Assembly (NCBI GenBank): GCA_903828675.1
Contig: CAIKND010000209.1
Coordinates: 1 to 64,000, forward strand
DNA: 64,000 nucleotides
Direction of reading: 5' to 3'
Source of the DNA: an uncultured Acidobacteriaceae bacterium
GTDB lineage: Bacteria > Acidobacteriota > Terriglobia > Terriglobales > Acidobacteriaceae
In this document: in pieces, positions 45,496 to 55,486 of the stretch
Layout of the letters: each line of letters starts with the position of its first letter
Numbering within the stretch: position 1 is the first letter of the stretch
Program-made: the position numbers and the translations under genes
Notes under the pieces: model-generated
Told to the model about the DNA's origin: nothing
Databases searched by the model: none
Seen by the model: only the letters and a program-made list of their open reading frames with translations

Positions 45496-45891
45496 TTAGT
45501 GCCATTCCAAAGACTGTTTAAGTCCACCTGTCGAATGTTGGGATCACGTCATGCCTATAGCAATTCCAGGATTGGTATAGCTCGAAGGCAAACCATAAAG
45601 TTGACGCGACCATCAGGGAGCGGCGACCTCGCCTGAATCCTGCCAGGGTACGGTAATCCTGGAACCGCTCAAAGGCTTCCAACCTTGTCTGAGCGTTGAA
45701 GGAGAGCGCTCTCGCAGTTGAGCGAACTGCGGAACCAGTGAACTTAACTGAGGCCTGCCCAGCACCAAAATGTCAATGATTGCTTCCAGCAGAGGAATTC
45801 TTCATGAGCAGGCTGCGAGTAGACCATGTGTACCATGCGAACGGATCGCAAGTTATATACGATGGCTGCAGTCCTTACACAGGAGTTGAAA
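45496..45891. other. Intergenic region before the GH127 gene
   Basis: No gene is seen in these roughly 400 bases. The coding frame at 45826 extends upstream of the selected GTG start at 45892, but those 22 codons are not supported by a ribosome-binding site. A promoter for the arabinofuranosidase is expected here and could be a target of the preceding response regulator. Confidence 0.35.
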
Positions 45892-47964
45892 GTGCTGCGA
45901 TCATCGATGTCCTTTTCTACGCGACGTAGCTTTCTGAATCGGATCGGACTTGTTGGTCTGGCCCCCTTACTTCCCTTCGGTCGCCTGCCGTCGCCCCCCG
46001 GGAATGCAGTCCCTGCATCTGCGCAAGCTCCTTCCCCTACTAAGACGGTGGTCAAAGATCGGGCCCCTCTCACTTCAAGCGCATTCTATTCCCTATCACT
46101 AGGCTCGATCCGACCGCGCGGCTGGCTTAAGGATCAGCTTGAGATTCAGGCTAGTGGACTCAGCGGACACCTGGACGAAACCTGGGCCGATGTGGGACAG
46201 AATAGCGGTTGGCTCGGCGGCACTGGGGAGTCTTGGGAGCGCGGCCCTTACTTCCTCGATGGCCTTCTACCTCTCGCTTACCTGCTCGATGATCCCCGCC
46301 TCAAAGCCAAGGCACAGCCGTACATCGATTGGACACTCACGCACCAGACTCCCAACGGCATGATCGGGCCCGCGTCCAACAACGACTGGTGGCCGCGTAT
46401 GGTCATGCTAAAAGTACTCACTCAATACCACGAAGCCACAGGCGATCCGCGCGTAATCCCGTTTATGGATAAGTACTTCCAGCATCAGCTCGCCGAGCTG
46501 CCATCGCGTCCGCTGCGCGACTGGGGAAAATTCCGCTGGCAAGACAACCTGCTTAGCGTTGTCTGGCTCTACAACCGCACCAGGTCCGCGTATCTGCTGG
46601 ACCTCGCACGCTTGCTGCACACGCAGGGCTACGATTGGATGGCGCAATTCGAGAACTTCCAATATACCCAGCGCATCACTGCCGAGTTCCTGAAGCTCAA
46701 CCAGGGCAACGGTCTCAAGGACCTCGCGCTCGCCACCCACGGCGTCAACAACGGACAGGCTATCAAGACCGGCCCCGTCTGGTCGCTCGTCTCCGGCTCT
46801 CCGGTCGATCGCTCCGCTGTCCTCAAAATGATCTCCGAACTGAACAAGTATCACGGCCTCCCTAACGGCATGTTCTCCTGCGACGAGCACCTTGCGGGCC
46901 TCGATCCCTCGCAGGGATCCGAGTTGTGCACCGTAGTCGAATACATGTTTTCGCTCGAGCGCGCACTCGCCATTGTAGGCGATCCCGCTCTCGGCGATCG
47001 TCTTGAACTGCTGGCTTTCAACGCTCTGCCCGGAACGCTTACCGACGACATGTGGGCACATCAGTATGATCAGGAGTCAAACCAGGTCGAGTGCAGCTTG
47101 CATCTCAAGCCCTGGAGCACGAATGGCCCGGAATCGAATCTATACGGCCTCGAACCCAACTTCGGCTGCTGCACCGCCAACTTCCATCAGGGCTGGCCGA
47201 AGTTTGCTGCAAGTCTCTTCCTGCTTTCGGGGTCACCAGAGAATGACGCAAGCGATGGCTTGGTCGCCGCGGTCTACGCGCCTTGTGAAGTACACACCGT
47301 TGTGCGCGGCACTCCAGTTCACGTGATTGAAGAGACGGATTATCCTTTCCGAGGCACAGTTCACCTGACTGTCAATCCTGCTTCACCGCTCAGCTTTCCG
47401 GTTCAGCTTCGGATCCCGGCGTGGGCCGAGGGCAGCACCATCAAGGTGAACGATCAGTTGCAACCGGCTCCCACCGCCGGCAGTTTTGCCCGAATTGAAC
47501 GTGCATGGCGCGCAGGCGACCGGGTCGAAATTATCTTTAAAATGATTCCGCGCATTTCTCAATGGTTCCACAACTCTATAGCCGTGGAACGCGGTCCACT
47601 GGTATTCTCCTACGGCATCGGCGAGAGCTGGGTTAAGCTCCGCGACCGTGGCGTTGCGGCCGACTGGCAGGTCTTTCCGAGCACGGCGTGGAACTACGCG
47701 CTCAATATCGATGCCGCCTCACCCGCGAAGAGCATTATCGTCAACGAAGGTGAAGTTGGCCACGCGCCGTTCAGCCGCCGCAACGCTCCGGTACAGCTCA
47801 GTGTCAAGGCGCGAAAGCTAGTACCGTGGCGAGCGGAAGATGGCGTTGCCGGCCCCGTACCGCAAAGCCCAGTGGCGAGCGACGAGCCGGAAGAGACCAT
47901 CACGCTGATCCCATACGCGGCCGCAAAGCTGCGCATCACTGCGTTTCCACAGTGCAAGAGCTGA
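45892..47964 (+). CDS. Tat-exported GH127-type beta-L-arabinofuranosidase
   Basis: GTG 45892 with AGGAG 6 bases before it gives about 690 residues. A twin-arginine signal (STRRSFLNRIGLVGLAPLLP) suggests folded export, possibly with metal already bound. The (alpha/alpha)6 barrel has the family strings FYSLSLGSIRPRGWLKDQLE, GGTGESWERGPYFLDGLLPLAYL, NNDWWPRMVMLKVL and HGVNNGQAIKTG. The zinc-site residues known for GH127 are in place: Glu-x-Cys in SELCTVVE and the CysCys pair in NFGCCTANFHQGW, one of which is the nucleophile. C-terminal beta domains follow. It would remove beta-L-arabinofuranose from plant glycoproteins or pectic side chains. Confidence 0.92.
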   Translation: MLRSSMSFSTRRSFLNRIGLVGLAPLLPFGRLPSPPGNAVPASAQAPSPTKTVVKDRAPLTSSAFYSLSLGSIRPRGWLKDQLEIQASGLSGHLDETWADVGQNSGWLGGTGESWERGPYFLDGLLPLAYLLDDPRLKAKAQPYIDWTLTHQTPNGMIGPASNNDWWPRMVMLKVLTQYHEATGDPRVIPFMDKYFQHQLAELPSRPLRDWGKFRWQDNLLSVVWLYNRTRSAYLLDLARLLHTQGYDWMAQFENFQYTQRITAEFLKLNQGNGLKDLALATHGVNNGQAIKTGPVWSLVSGSPVDRSAVLKMISELNKYHGLPNGMFSCDEHLAGLDPSQGSELCTVVEYMFSLERALAIVGDPALGDRLELLAFNALPGTLTDDMWAHQYDQESNQVECSLHLKPWSTNGPESNLYGLEPNFGCCTANFHQGWPKFAASLFLLSGSPENDASDGLVAAVYAPCEVHTVVRGTPVHVIEETDYPFRGTVHLTVNPASPLSFPVQLRIPAWAEGSTIKVNDQLQPAPTAGSFARIERAWRAGDRVEIIFKMIPRISQWFHNSIAVERGPLVFSYGIGESWVKLRDRGVAADWQVFPSTAWNYALNIDAASPAKSIIVNEGEVGHAPFSRRNAPVQLSVKARKLVPWRAEDGVAGPVPQSPVASDEPEETITLIPYAAAKLRITAFPQCKS

Positions 47965-48036
47965 TCCATGACTTTATCCTAAGTGTGGATTTCTAGCACG
48001 CCATCAGCAGGACTTTCTCGCTAGTGCAGTTTGCGC

Positions 48037-50148
48037 CTAACGGCTGTTCAGTTTTGCCTCGCAGCGTGCGAGGGCTTTGCTGATCTCGGTGTCGTCCGGC
48101 ACCACAGCGAGAATCTCTTTGCCGTAAGAAGCAGCAGACCTGCAATCCGAGGTCGCTATTGCAGAGTTGAACTGCTCGCGAAGACTTAATTCAATTCCCA
48201 CATCGATCTCGGTCTGTGATGAGTCGGGATCGATCTCGTGCCCCCTCTGCAAGTATCTTGCCGCCTCAGAGGCGTTTCCTTGCCACAATAGTATTTCCCC
48301 GGTGTAGATATAGGCCTTGGCGTTGCCGGGGTCCAATTCGAGAACCTTCTTCCATACCTCAATGGCCGCATCCATCTGCCCCTTTGCGGTGAGCTCAGAA
48401 GCCTCGTCGATGAACCGGTAGGACTCGGCCGCTGGTACGTCGATCTTTACTATTCCATCCGGAGCGATATTTACAAACTCGGGGATGTTGACTGCTCGAT
48501 TCGCCGCCGTCGCGTTGTCGATCAGGATCGCCGGGCTGGCATCTCCCTGGGCATCGAGGTGTGTCAGAAACATCTGGGTATAGGGCGACCGGCTCTTTGA
48601 GGAGAAGACCAGCCAACGGCCGTTGGGTGAAAAGCTGTGCCAGGAGTTCATCAGCGGCGTGTTGCAACGCAACCGCCTTGCCACGCCTCCTTCAGCCGGC
48701 ACAATGTAGAGTTCGCTGTCTGGGCGCATCAACAGCGCATTACGGGCTTTCACAAAGACGATCCAGCGACCATCAGGTGAAACCTTGGGAAAGCTGTTGC
48801 TCATTCCGTTGTGAGAAGCGCCTTCGATCGGAACCGCATCACCGCCTTTGCCGTCATTGAAGGGAATCCGGTAGAGGTCGTACTGTATCCGGGTCTCATC
48901 CGGAGAGTTGGCGTGATCGGGAAGCTTCTGGCCTCCAGATGATGGATCTCTCGCGGTGGCCCTGGCAAAAACCACGTATTTGCCGTCAGGGCTCCAAACC
49001 GCGTCGGTATGCACGTATTGCGGATCATCTGCGCCGGGCAAGGGCTGCTTTTCACCCGTTGCGCGGTCGTACCAGTCGAGGGTGCCACGCGTCGGGTAGA
49101 AGACCTGCAGGAACCGGTAGTCGGTGAAATTTACTACGAAGTAGCTACTTGGGAGTTCCGCCTTTTTGTCCCGCAACATGGTCACGACGTATCTGCCGTC
49201 CGGTGAAACCTGGGACATGAAGCCTATTCTCGACGGCGAAGCCGTGCGATCCTTGATGGAACTCCACGAAATCACGTCCTGATTGCGGATGCTCATCTCC
49301 GGTTTGACTGAGGTGAGTGCGTAGAGCCCCTTGTCATTGGAGGGGCCGTCGAGATCCATGCCGAGCGTCTTGCCGTCGGCAGAGAACGAGTGGCAGTTGG
49401 CGCAGGTGTGCATGCCCGTCAGCAACAGACGGCTATTGGGCTCGGCGATGTTCCGCAGGCGCCAGGCAAGCAACGGCAGATCTTGCTTGGCTAGCGGCTG
49501 GATCACTCCCTTTTGCGTCTTCGAAGGGATCAAGGGCACGTCGCGGTAGAAGATTGGGGCTCCCACAGGATCTTTCGAAGTTTCGATAGTCACCATGCCG
49601 CGGGAAACTGGCTGGTCTGAATGGCCGCTCAGGAATCCGCTGATCGAGACGATGGCGGGATGTTCCTTGGAGTGCAGCTTGATTGCCTCCCAGGTTGCCG
49701 TATCCGGTATCCAGGTATGTGCCGCGGCTTGATCGGGCGTCAGTTTGGGCAGTTCGTTACTTGCGGAGACACAACGTCGGTCGATCTCGCCAATGCGCAG
49801 CCGTTCGCCCCCTGATTTTGTATGGATTTCGGTCGAGCCATCTGTGAACGCCACATCGATGGTCCAGATGGATGCGCCAATTGAGGCGTCACGCCAAAGG
49901 AACGTTGGACGGGAGATCTCGGGTGGAAAAATCGACCCTTGCTCCGGGTAGTCGACCGAAATCGCAGCCAGTTTCGTGCCATTCTCGGTTGGAAATGGAG
50001 AGGAATCTCCCGCGGCTGGATTCGCTTGTGATTGCGCGAACACCATGCCAGCCACGCTTGTATCCCGCGGCGCGGCAATCCACACTAGAACGGCAGTGGC
50101 TGCGGCCACAATTGAGACGCACAGAATTTGGGCTTCCATCTGTCTCAT
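48037..50148 (-). CDS. TolB-like propeller protein with a c-type heme motif and TPR tail
   Basis: This 703-residue exported protein has an N-terminal signal anchor (LCVSIVAAATAVLVWIA). Residues about 60-240 form a beta-rich leader. A heme-attachment motif, C249ANC252H253 (THTCANCHSFSADGKTLGMD style), precedes a WD40/TolB propeller with repeated SPDGR/SPDGK blades (MSQVSPDGRYVVTML, AVWSPDGKYVVFA, FPKVSPDGRWIVFVK, HSFSPNGRWLVFSS). The C-terminal 130 residues hold TPRs (AIEVWKKVLELDPGNAKAYIYTGEILL). GGGAGGG precedes the ATG. It converges on the GH127 gene. Role unknown: a scaffold or sensor reading redox state is possible. Confidence 0.82.
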   Translation of the reverse strand: MRQMEAQILCVSIVAAATAVLVWIAAPRDTSVAGMVFAQSQANPAAGDSSPFPTENGTKLAAISVDYPEQGSIFPPEISRPTFLWRDASIGASIWTIDVAFTDGSTEIHTKSGGERLRIGEIDRRCVSASNELPKLTPDQAAAHTWIPDTATWEAIKLHSKEHPAIVSISGFLSGHSDQPVSRGMVTIETSKDPVGAPIFYRDVPLIPSKTQKGVIQPLAKQDLPLLAWRLRNIAEPNSRLLLTGMHTCANCHSFSADGKTLGMDLDGPSNDKGLYALTSVKPEMSIRNQDVISWSSIKDRTASPSRIGFMSQVSPDGRYVVTMLRDKKAELPSSYFVVNFTDYRFLQVFYPTRGTLDWYDRATGEKQPLPGADDPQYVHTDAVWSPDGKYVVFARATARDPSSGGQKLPDHANSPDETRIQYDLYRIPFNDGKGGDAVPIEGASHNGMSNSFPKVSPDGRWIVFVKARNALLMRPDSELYIVPAEGGVARRLRCNTPLMNSWHSFSPNGRWLVFSSKSRSPYTQMFLTHLDAQGDASPAILIDNATAANRAVNIPEFVNIAPDGIVKIDVPAAESYRFIDEASELTAKGQMDAAIEVWKKVLELDPGNAKAYIYTGEILLWQGNASEAARYLQRGHEIDPDSSQTEIDVGIELSLREQFNSAIATSDCRSAASYGKEILAVVPDDTEISKALARCEAKLNSR

Positions 50149-50437
50149 TGCGTCCCTCCCAACTCAGCCTAGCGCCCAACGGTCCGCCTAGGCAATCGCT
50201 TCACTCTGAGGAGATTCATCGGATCAGCAAGTTGTCGGTGGCATCGAGATAAATGGCTGCAAGAGGATCTCATGCGCCTTTGTTTACGACAACAGGCCTG
50301 GCCATGGTTTGATATCCGGCTCAGCCCTGGGGCCGGGAGGAAATCGCCAAGTAGAGGACGGTCTGCTAGCGCATGGAGAACTTTTCTGGATTCATTTGCG
50401 TATCTTCCGCAAAGGAATTCAACCCCCGAGGGCGTCC

Positions 50438-52882
50438 ATGGAGAATTTGGCGTTGGATTTTCGGTTTGCTCTTCGGAGCCTGCTAAGGTCTCCCAGCTTT
50501 TCCCTGGTCGTGATCGTTTCAATTGCTTTGGGGTTTGCTGCAAATGCCACGGTCTTCAGTGTTGCAAATGGCCTGCTTTGGGGCGTGCTGCCCGTAAGGG
50601 ATCCCGGACGGGTGGTGATGTTCTCGGAAGGGGATTCGTTTTCCTATCCAGACTACCTCGACTACAATGAGCAAACGAAAGAGGTTTTTGAAGGCGGCGT
50701 CACCGCGCACTTTCCCCTCATTCCAGCCAGCATTGGCGGCAAGCAAGATCCCGAACGCGTATGGGGCCAGGCAGTGAGCGGCAACTTCTTTACGGCAATC
50801 AATGTACCGATGGCGCTCGGCCGTCCCATTCTTCCTGGAGACGACGGGACGGCTGGCCGCGACCATGTGGCCGTACTGAGCAGTAACTTGTGGCGGCGGC
50901 GATTCGGCGGCGACGCAAGTATTCTCAATCACGAAGTCGCATTGAACGGGCACCAATTCACCGTGGTGGGAATCGCGCCAGTTGGTTTCTACGGCATTGA
51001 TCGCGGGATCGATTCCGAGTTCTGGGTGCCGCTCTCGGTTGCAGAAGAAATCATGCCGGATCTCGCCGCGCCTGGAGGAATCAAGTCGAAGCGGGATTAT
51101 CAGTGGTTGATGCTCGACGCCCGTCTCAAGCCGGGGATCAGCCGAGCCAAAGCATTGGTGCTGGTAAACGTCGTCAAAAAGCGCCTTGACGAAGCCTACC
51201 GCAAGGATGAAAAGAAGCATGAGAGCGTAACCCTGCAAACAGCAGGCGGCCTCATCGCAGGCTCTGCTACACCCGCATTCACCCTGATGGCAGTGCTCAT
51301 GGTGGTGGTGGGGCTCGTCCTGCTGGTGGCCTGCGCGAATGTCGTGAACCTCCTGCTGGCACGCGCCGCAGGGCGTCAAAAGGAGATCGCCATTCGACTC
51401 GCCCTGGGCGCAGGACGCCGGCAGCTCATCCAACAACTGCTTATTGAGAGCTTCCTGCTGGCGCTATCCGGCGCGGTCGTGGGCTTTTTGCTGGCGGCGG
51501 GCGCCGCAAGAGCGATCTCCAATTTCCAACTCCCTTTGCCCTTCCCGGTGGTCTTCGACTTCAACGTCGATTGGCGCGTGGCTGCGTTCACATTGGGCTT
51601 ATCGGTGGTTACGGCTCTCCTGTTCGGATTGGTTCCGGCTCTGCGCGCATCGCGCCCTGACCTGGTGGGTGCGCTCAAAGACGGTCCGGCCCTGTTCGGC
51701 CGCGTTGGACGTTCGGGCCTGCGCAATACGCTGGTCATCGTTCAGGTTGCACTGTCGCTTGTGCTACTTACTACCGCCGGACTTTTTCTCCGCAGCCTTG
51801 GAAATGCCTCTTCCATTGATATCGGGTTCAACCCAGGTAACATCCTGATCATGACCGTGGATCCCAAACTCCAGAACTACTCGCACGACCAGGGAGTGCA
51901 GTTCCTGTCCCGGTTACGCGAGCGGGTTGCCTTGCTCCCCGGTGTCCTCTCGGTCAGTTTTGTGGGAGTGGTGCCGTTGAGCCTTGGCGGCACCAGCAAC
52001 AAGTTCGATGTGGATGCCAGTAAGGACCGCCCCCAAAAATCCGTCAATGCCAACGTGAACAACATTGGCGCCGGATATTTCCAGACCATGGGGATTCCCA
52101 TGCTGCGCGGCCGGGACTTCCTGCCTCAAACCGACGACCAGCATGTCGCCATCATTAACGAGACTATGGCAGAGAATTTGTTTCCTGGCCAGGATCCGAT
52201 CGGCCGACCCATGCGGCAGGACAAGGACGCCTATACGGTGATCGGCGTAGCGCGAGACTCGAAGTTGAGGACCATTGGGGAAAAGCCGTCTGAAGCCGCA
52301 TACATCTTTCTCAACGCGGCGCCGGAGAAGGCCAACAGTTTTTTCGGAACCACAATCATGGTGAAGACGTTCGCAAATCCTCTGGGACTTGCAAAGCAGG
52401 TTCGCGAGCAGATCTCCGCACTTGATCCAAACATGGCCGTCTTTAACGCCGAAACAATGCAGGAGCACGTCGATAAGTCACTCTTGCTGCCGCGGATCTC
52501 GGCGCTACTACTTGGAATATTCGGTGCGGTCGGTCTCACGCTCGCAGCCATCGGACTCTACGGCGTTATGAGCTTCTCCGTCCGCCGCCGCACCCGCGAG
52601 ATCGGCATCCGCATGGCGCTTGGCGCAAAGCGCGGCTCTGTCTTGAAGATGGTTCTTCGCCAGGGCCTCTTGTTAACGGGCTTGGGACTCGCGATCGGGC
52701 TTGTGTTTGCGTTAGTCATCGGCCGCTTTACCGCCAGCGTGCTCTATGGCACTAGCGGAGCAGATCCGCTCACATTCGCGATCGTCTCGGCTGTACTGCT
52801 AGTGGTCTCGACGGTGGCCATACTGGTTCCCGCAATGCGTGCAGCCCAGGTCGAACCAACCACCGCCCTTCGTTGCGAATAG
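50438..52882 (+). CDS. Duplicated orphan ABC-type permease (FtsX/MacB family, acidobacterial type)
   Basis: ATG 50438 with GAGG upstream gives about 814 residues. Two MacB-type periplasmic core plus FtsX units occur in tandem. The first has membrane segments FSLVVIVSIALGFAANATVF, LMVVVGLVLLVACANVVNLLLA and LLIESFLLALSGAVVGFLL. The second runs from LVIVQVALSLVLLTTAGLFL through FGAVGLTLAAIGLYGVMSFSV with RRRTREIGIRMALGA to a C-terminal AMRAAQVEPTTALRCE. No ATPase gene is adjacent. This is the architecture of duplicated orphan permeases expanded in Acidobacteria. Substrate unknown; macrolide-like export or lipoprotein handling is possible. Confidence 0.93.
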   Translation: MENLALDFRFALRSLLRSPSFSLVVIVSIALGFAANATVFSVANGLLWGVLPVRDPGRVVMFSEGDSFSYPDYLDYNEQTKEVFEGGVTAHFPLIPASIGGKQDPERVWGQAVSGNFFTAINVPMALGRPILPGDDGTAGRDHVAVLSSNLWRRRFGGDASILNHEVALNGHQFTVVGIAPVGFYGIDRGIDSEFWVPLSVAEEIMPDLAAPGGIKSKRDYQWLMLDARLKPGISRAKALVLVNVVKKRLDEAYRKDEKKHESVTLQTAGGLIAGSATPAFTLMAVLMVVVGLVLLVACANVVNLLLARAAGRQKEIAIRLALGAGRRQLIQQLLIESFLLALSGAVVGFLLAAGAARAISNFQLPLPFPVVFDFNVDWRVAAFTLGLSVVTALLFGLVPALRASRPDLVGALKDGPALFGRVGRSGLRNTLVIVQVALSLVLLTTAGLFLRSLGNASSIDIGFNPGNILIMTVDPKLQNYSHDQGVQFLSRLRERVALLPGVLSVSFVGVVPLSLGGTSNKFDVDASKDRPQKSVNANVNNIGAGYFQTMGIPMLRGRDFLPQTDDQHVAIINETMAENLFPGQDPIGRPMRQDKDAYTVIGVARDSKLRTIGEKPSEAAYIFLNAAPEKANSFFGTTIMVKTFANPLGLAKQVREQISALDPNMAVFNAETMQEHVDKSLLLPRISALLLGIFGAVGLTLAAIGLYGVMSFSVRRRTREIGIRMALGAKRGSVLKMVLRQGLLLTGLGLAIGLVFALVIGRFTASVLYGTSGADPLTFAIVSAVLLVVSTVAILVPAMRAAQVEPTTALRCE

Positions 52883-53373
52883 AAAGAATGGTCCTGACTG
52901 CGTCGTGGTTTACCTGTTTGGGAAAAGTCTCAAGGGCGGCGCGCAACAGTCTGTTGCAAATATAGATTCGGTACATGCCGCGTTTCAGGATGCCTCTTCG
53001 TGCGCTGCGGAAACAGCGCCCGTTTGCCGGAAATAGCTTGCCGTCGCTTTGTGCTTGCCCCGCTCCACCTTCTGAAGATAATTGCTATGAATTGCTGAAG
53101 ACGGAGAGTTACGTTGCAACTGGACTATTTCAAAATAGGTCCCTGTGACTGTTGCAGCCGCACAAAGCCGCTCATTGTATTAGGGGGCGAGACGGATCAA
53201 GATATTCCGGCGAAGACCTCCTCGCCGACTCTCTTTTGGCAGATATGCCAAAAGAGTGGCACGGGTAGAATACAGGTCAGAATCGACGCTTGCCGGCCCG
53301 TGCGTTTTGGTTAAGAACCTGAGAATGGTTAGAAGCAGTTTGTAGCGGCAGGCTCTACAGAACAGGAGTTCAA
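52883..53373. other. Intergenic region between permease and PHP-like gene
   Basis: No gene is supported here. The region holds a perfect 11-base-arm hairpin (listed separately) and, at its right end, an AGGAG site for the gene at 53374. Confidence 0.45.
53231..53256. repeat. Perfect inverted repeat, 11-base arms
   Basis: ctcttttggca (53231-53241) pairs exactly with tgccaaaagag (53246-53256) across the loop gata. No T-run follows. It could be a terminator remnant, a regulator site or a mobile-element end. It lies about 120 bases before the next gene. Confidence 0.6.
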
Positions 53374-55419
53374 ATGAAGCGCATTGTCTTGACGATGTTG
53401 GCTGTATTCTCGCTTGGTTATGCTTATGGTGCGCCGATTCTTCTCAATACCTCCGAAGTCAAGCCAGGGCCTATCTCCGTGTCATCATCGAGTCAGTCGC
53501 TCGAAGTTACCTGGAACGATGCGTCGCGCCATCAATGGCAAGCTGTCTTTTCTCTTGATTCGACAAAGCCGCTTATCTCCGTAATCTCTGTCGATGGCCG
53601 CAACATCGTCGTGCTGGCGAGGCCCTACTTTCGCTGCACCACCGGGAAACGCATCGGCGGATGGGACGCCTTCTTTGACTTTCCGCCTGCAAGTCCGATG
53701 GGGACACGTCAGTTTCGCCAGGAATTCCATCCTGCAACCGCAGTCGCGCGGACCGTGGGCAACCGAGTCGAAATCATCTTCGATGGGCTGAAACTCGGCA
53801 TCTTCAGCGGATCGCTCAGGTACACATTCTACCCGGGCACTCCTCTCATTCAGCAGGCCGCCATTGTAAGCACCAAGGAGCCTGACACAGCGTATTACTA
53901 CGACGCCGGCTTACAGATGACGGCCGAGCAGGATCGCACTGCCGGAGGGAACATGGCCTCCCGTATTTCTTATTACGACACAGATGGAAAGCTCGAGGAG
54001 ATGACCCCTCCTTACAGTTCGGATCGTCACTCAATCGCCGTGCGCTATCGCGCCATTGCCGCGAAGATGGGTGCAGGAAGCATCGCCGTGTTTCCACCTC
54101 CGCACCGCTATCTCTTCGCGCGCGATTACACCACCAATCAGGGTTACCTCTGGTTCAGTTCCTGGCGCGGACAGGTTGGCCTCGGAATTCAGCAATACCC
54201 AGACGACAACACGCTCATCGATCCCTGGATGAACGCGCCTCCCGACTCCAGTCAGGAGATGAGCCTGTTCCTGTTGCCTGGCGCCGGAGATTCCAGTCAG
54301 ACCCTGAAAAGTGTCTTGGCCTTTACGCACAACGATCGATTTGTTCACCTGGATGGCTTTATTACTTTTGAGCCGCACTGGCACGTTGCGTATACGGTCC
54401 AGGCCATGGAAAATGGGCCCGGTTGGAAGCCTCCTTTCAAAGCGGTCATGCAGTCCATCGGCCTGGACTCCGCCATGATCATGGATTTCCACGGCGATGG
54501 ACATCCTGCTGACATGTCGGACCTCAGGCTCCATGAACTCGAGGAATATTACAAACTCTGCCGGACACTATCAGGGAGTGACTTCCTGCTTATCCCTGCC
54601 GAAGAAGCAAACGTGCACTTGGGCGGACATTGGGGGCTGGTATTTCCTCACCCGGTATTTTGGACGCAGGACCGCAAGCCGGATCAGGCCACCGTCACCT
54701 CAGACGAAAAGTACGGAAAGGCCTATCACGTTAACAACGCCGATGAGGCGTGGCGCATGATCAAGGCAGAGGGCGGGCTTGTCTACCAAACCCATCCGCG
54801 AACCAAGGGCTCAACAGGCTACCCAGACAAGATACTTGACACGCCCTACTTCAGAGACAGCAGCTATCTGGGCACAGGCTGGAAGGCAATGCCTTCTGAT
54901 TTATCTTCTCCGAGGCTGGGCGAGCGCGCCTTTAAGACCATCGATGATCTGAACAACCTCGGTCTGCACAAGCGCATGGTCGGTGAAGTCGACGTCTTTC
55001 AGATCAGTTCCGCCGATGAGCTCTACGGACACATGAACATCAACTATCTACGCCTGCCGGAATTGCCTTCGTTCGATCACTACGATCGCATCCTGATGTC
55101 GGTAGCCAAGGGCGATGGCTTCATAAGCACCGGTGAACTGCTGCTGCCCGCGGCATCCATGACGCCGGAAGGCGATCGCAGAATCCAGATCAAAGCAAGA
55201 ATATCCTCGACCTTCCCCTTGCGTCTCGCTGAATTGGTGTGGGGCGACAGTGCGACTACTCACACAAAAGTCATCAGCCTCGAATCTACACCGGCATTCG
55301 ATGAGAATGATTATGTCTGGCTTGTCGAGACACCGGGGTGGACATGGGCTCGCTTCGCGGTCTGGGATGTTGCAGGAGACGGAGCGTTCACCAATCCGAT
55401 TTGGCGGGATGGAAGGTGA
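53374..55419 (+). CDS. Secreted protein with PHP-like metal-hydrolase region, function unknown
   Basis: This 681-residue protein has a signal peptide (LTMLAVFSLGYAYGA) and AGGAG before the ATG. Residues about 25-320 are beta-rich and look like a galactose-mutarotase-type sandwich (SLRYTFYPGTPLIQQAAIV, YLWFSSWRGQVGLGIQ). Residues about 335-600 resemble a PHP/amidohydrolase-like barrel, with histidines and acids in MIMDFHGDGHPADM, LLIPAEEANVHLGGHWG, LVYQTHPRTKGS and MNINYLRLPELPSFDHYDRI. The end is beta-rich again. I cannot name the family. Its context of secreted glycosidases suggests a carbohydrate-active or phosphoester-cleaving enzyme. Confidence 0.75.
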   Translation: MKRIVLTMLAVFSLGYAYGAPILLNTSEVKPGPISVSSSSQSLEVTWNDASRHQWQAVFSLDSTKPLISVISVDGRNIVVLARPYFRCTTGKRIGGWDAFFDFPPASPMGTRQFRQEFHPATAVARTVGNRVEIIFDGLKLGIFSGSLRYTFYPGTPLIQQAAIVSTKEPDTAYYYDAGLQMTAEQDRTAGGNMASRISYYDTDGKLEEMTPPYSSDRHSIAVRYRAIAAKMGAGSIAVFPPPHRYLFARDYTTNQGYLWFSSWRGQVGLGIQQYPDDNTLIDPWMNAPPDSSQEMSLFLLPGAGDSSQTLKSVLAFTHNDRFVHLDGFITFEPHWHVAYTVQAMENGPGWKPPFKAVMQSIGLDSAMIMDFHGDGHPADMSDLRLHELEEYYKLCRTLSGSDFLLIPAEEANVHLGGHWGLVFPHPVFWTQDRKPDQATVTSDEKYGKAYHVNNADEAWRMIKAEGGLVYQTHPRTKGSTGYPDKILDTPYFRDSSYLGTGWKAMPSDLSSPRLGERAFKTIDDLNNLGLHKRMVGEVDVFQISSADELYGHMNINYLRLPELPSFDHYDRILMSVAKGDGFISTGELLLPAASMTPEGDRRIQIKARISSTFPLRLAELVWGDSATTHTKVISLESTPAFDENDYVWLVETPGWTWARFAVWDVAGDGAFTNPIWRDGR

Positions 55420-55486
55420 GAAGCCATGGCGATACCCACGATTGAGGACATGCAGTGAGCTTCGAAAGCGAGTTATGGTCGACTTG

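Noticed and set aside
50309..50437. Longer start of the orphan permease
   Set aside because: The 43 extra codons do not form a membrane or signal segment. ATG 50438 has a good GAGG site and starts at the conserved N-terminus.
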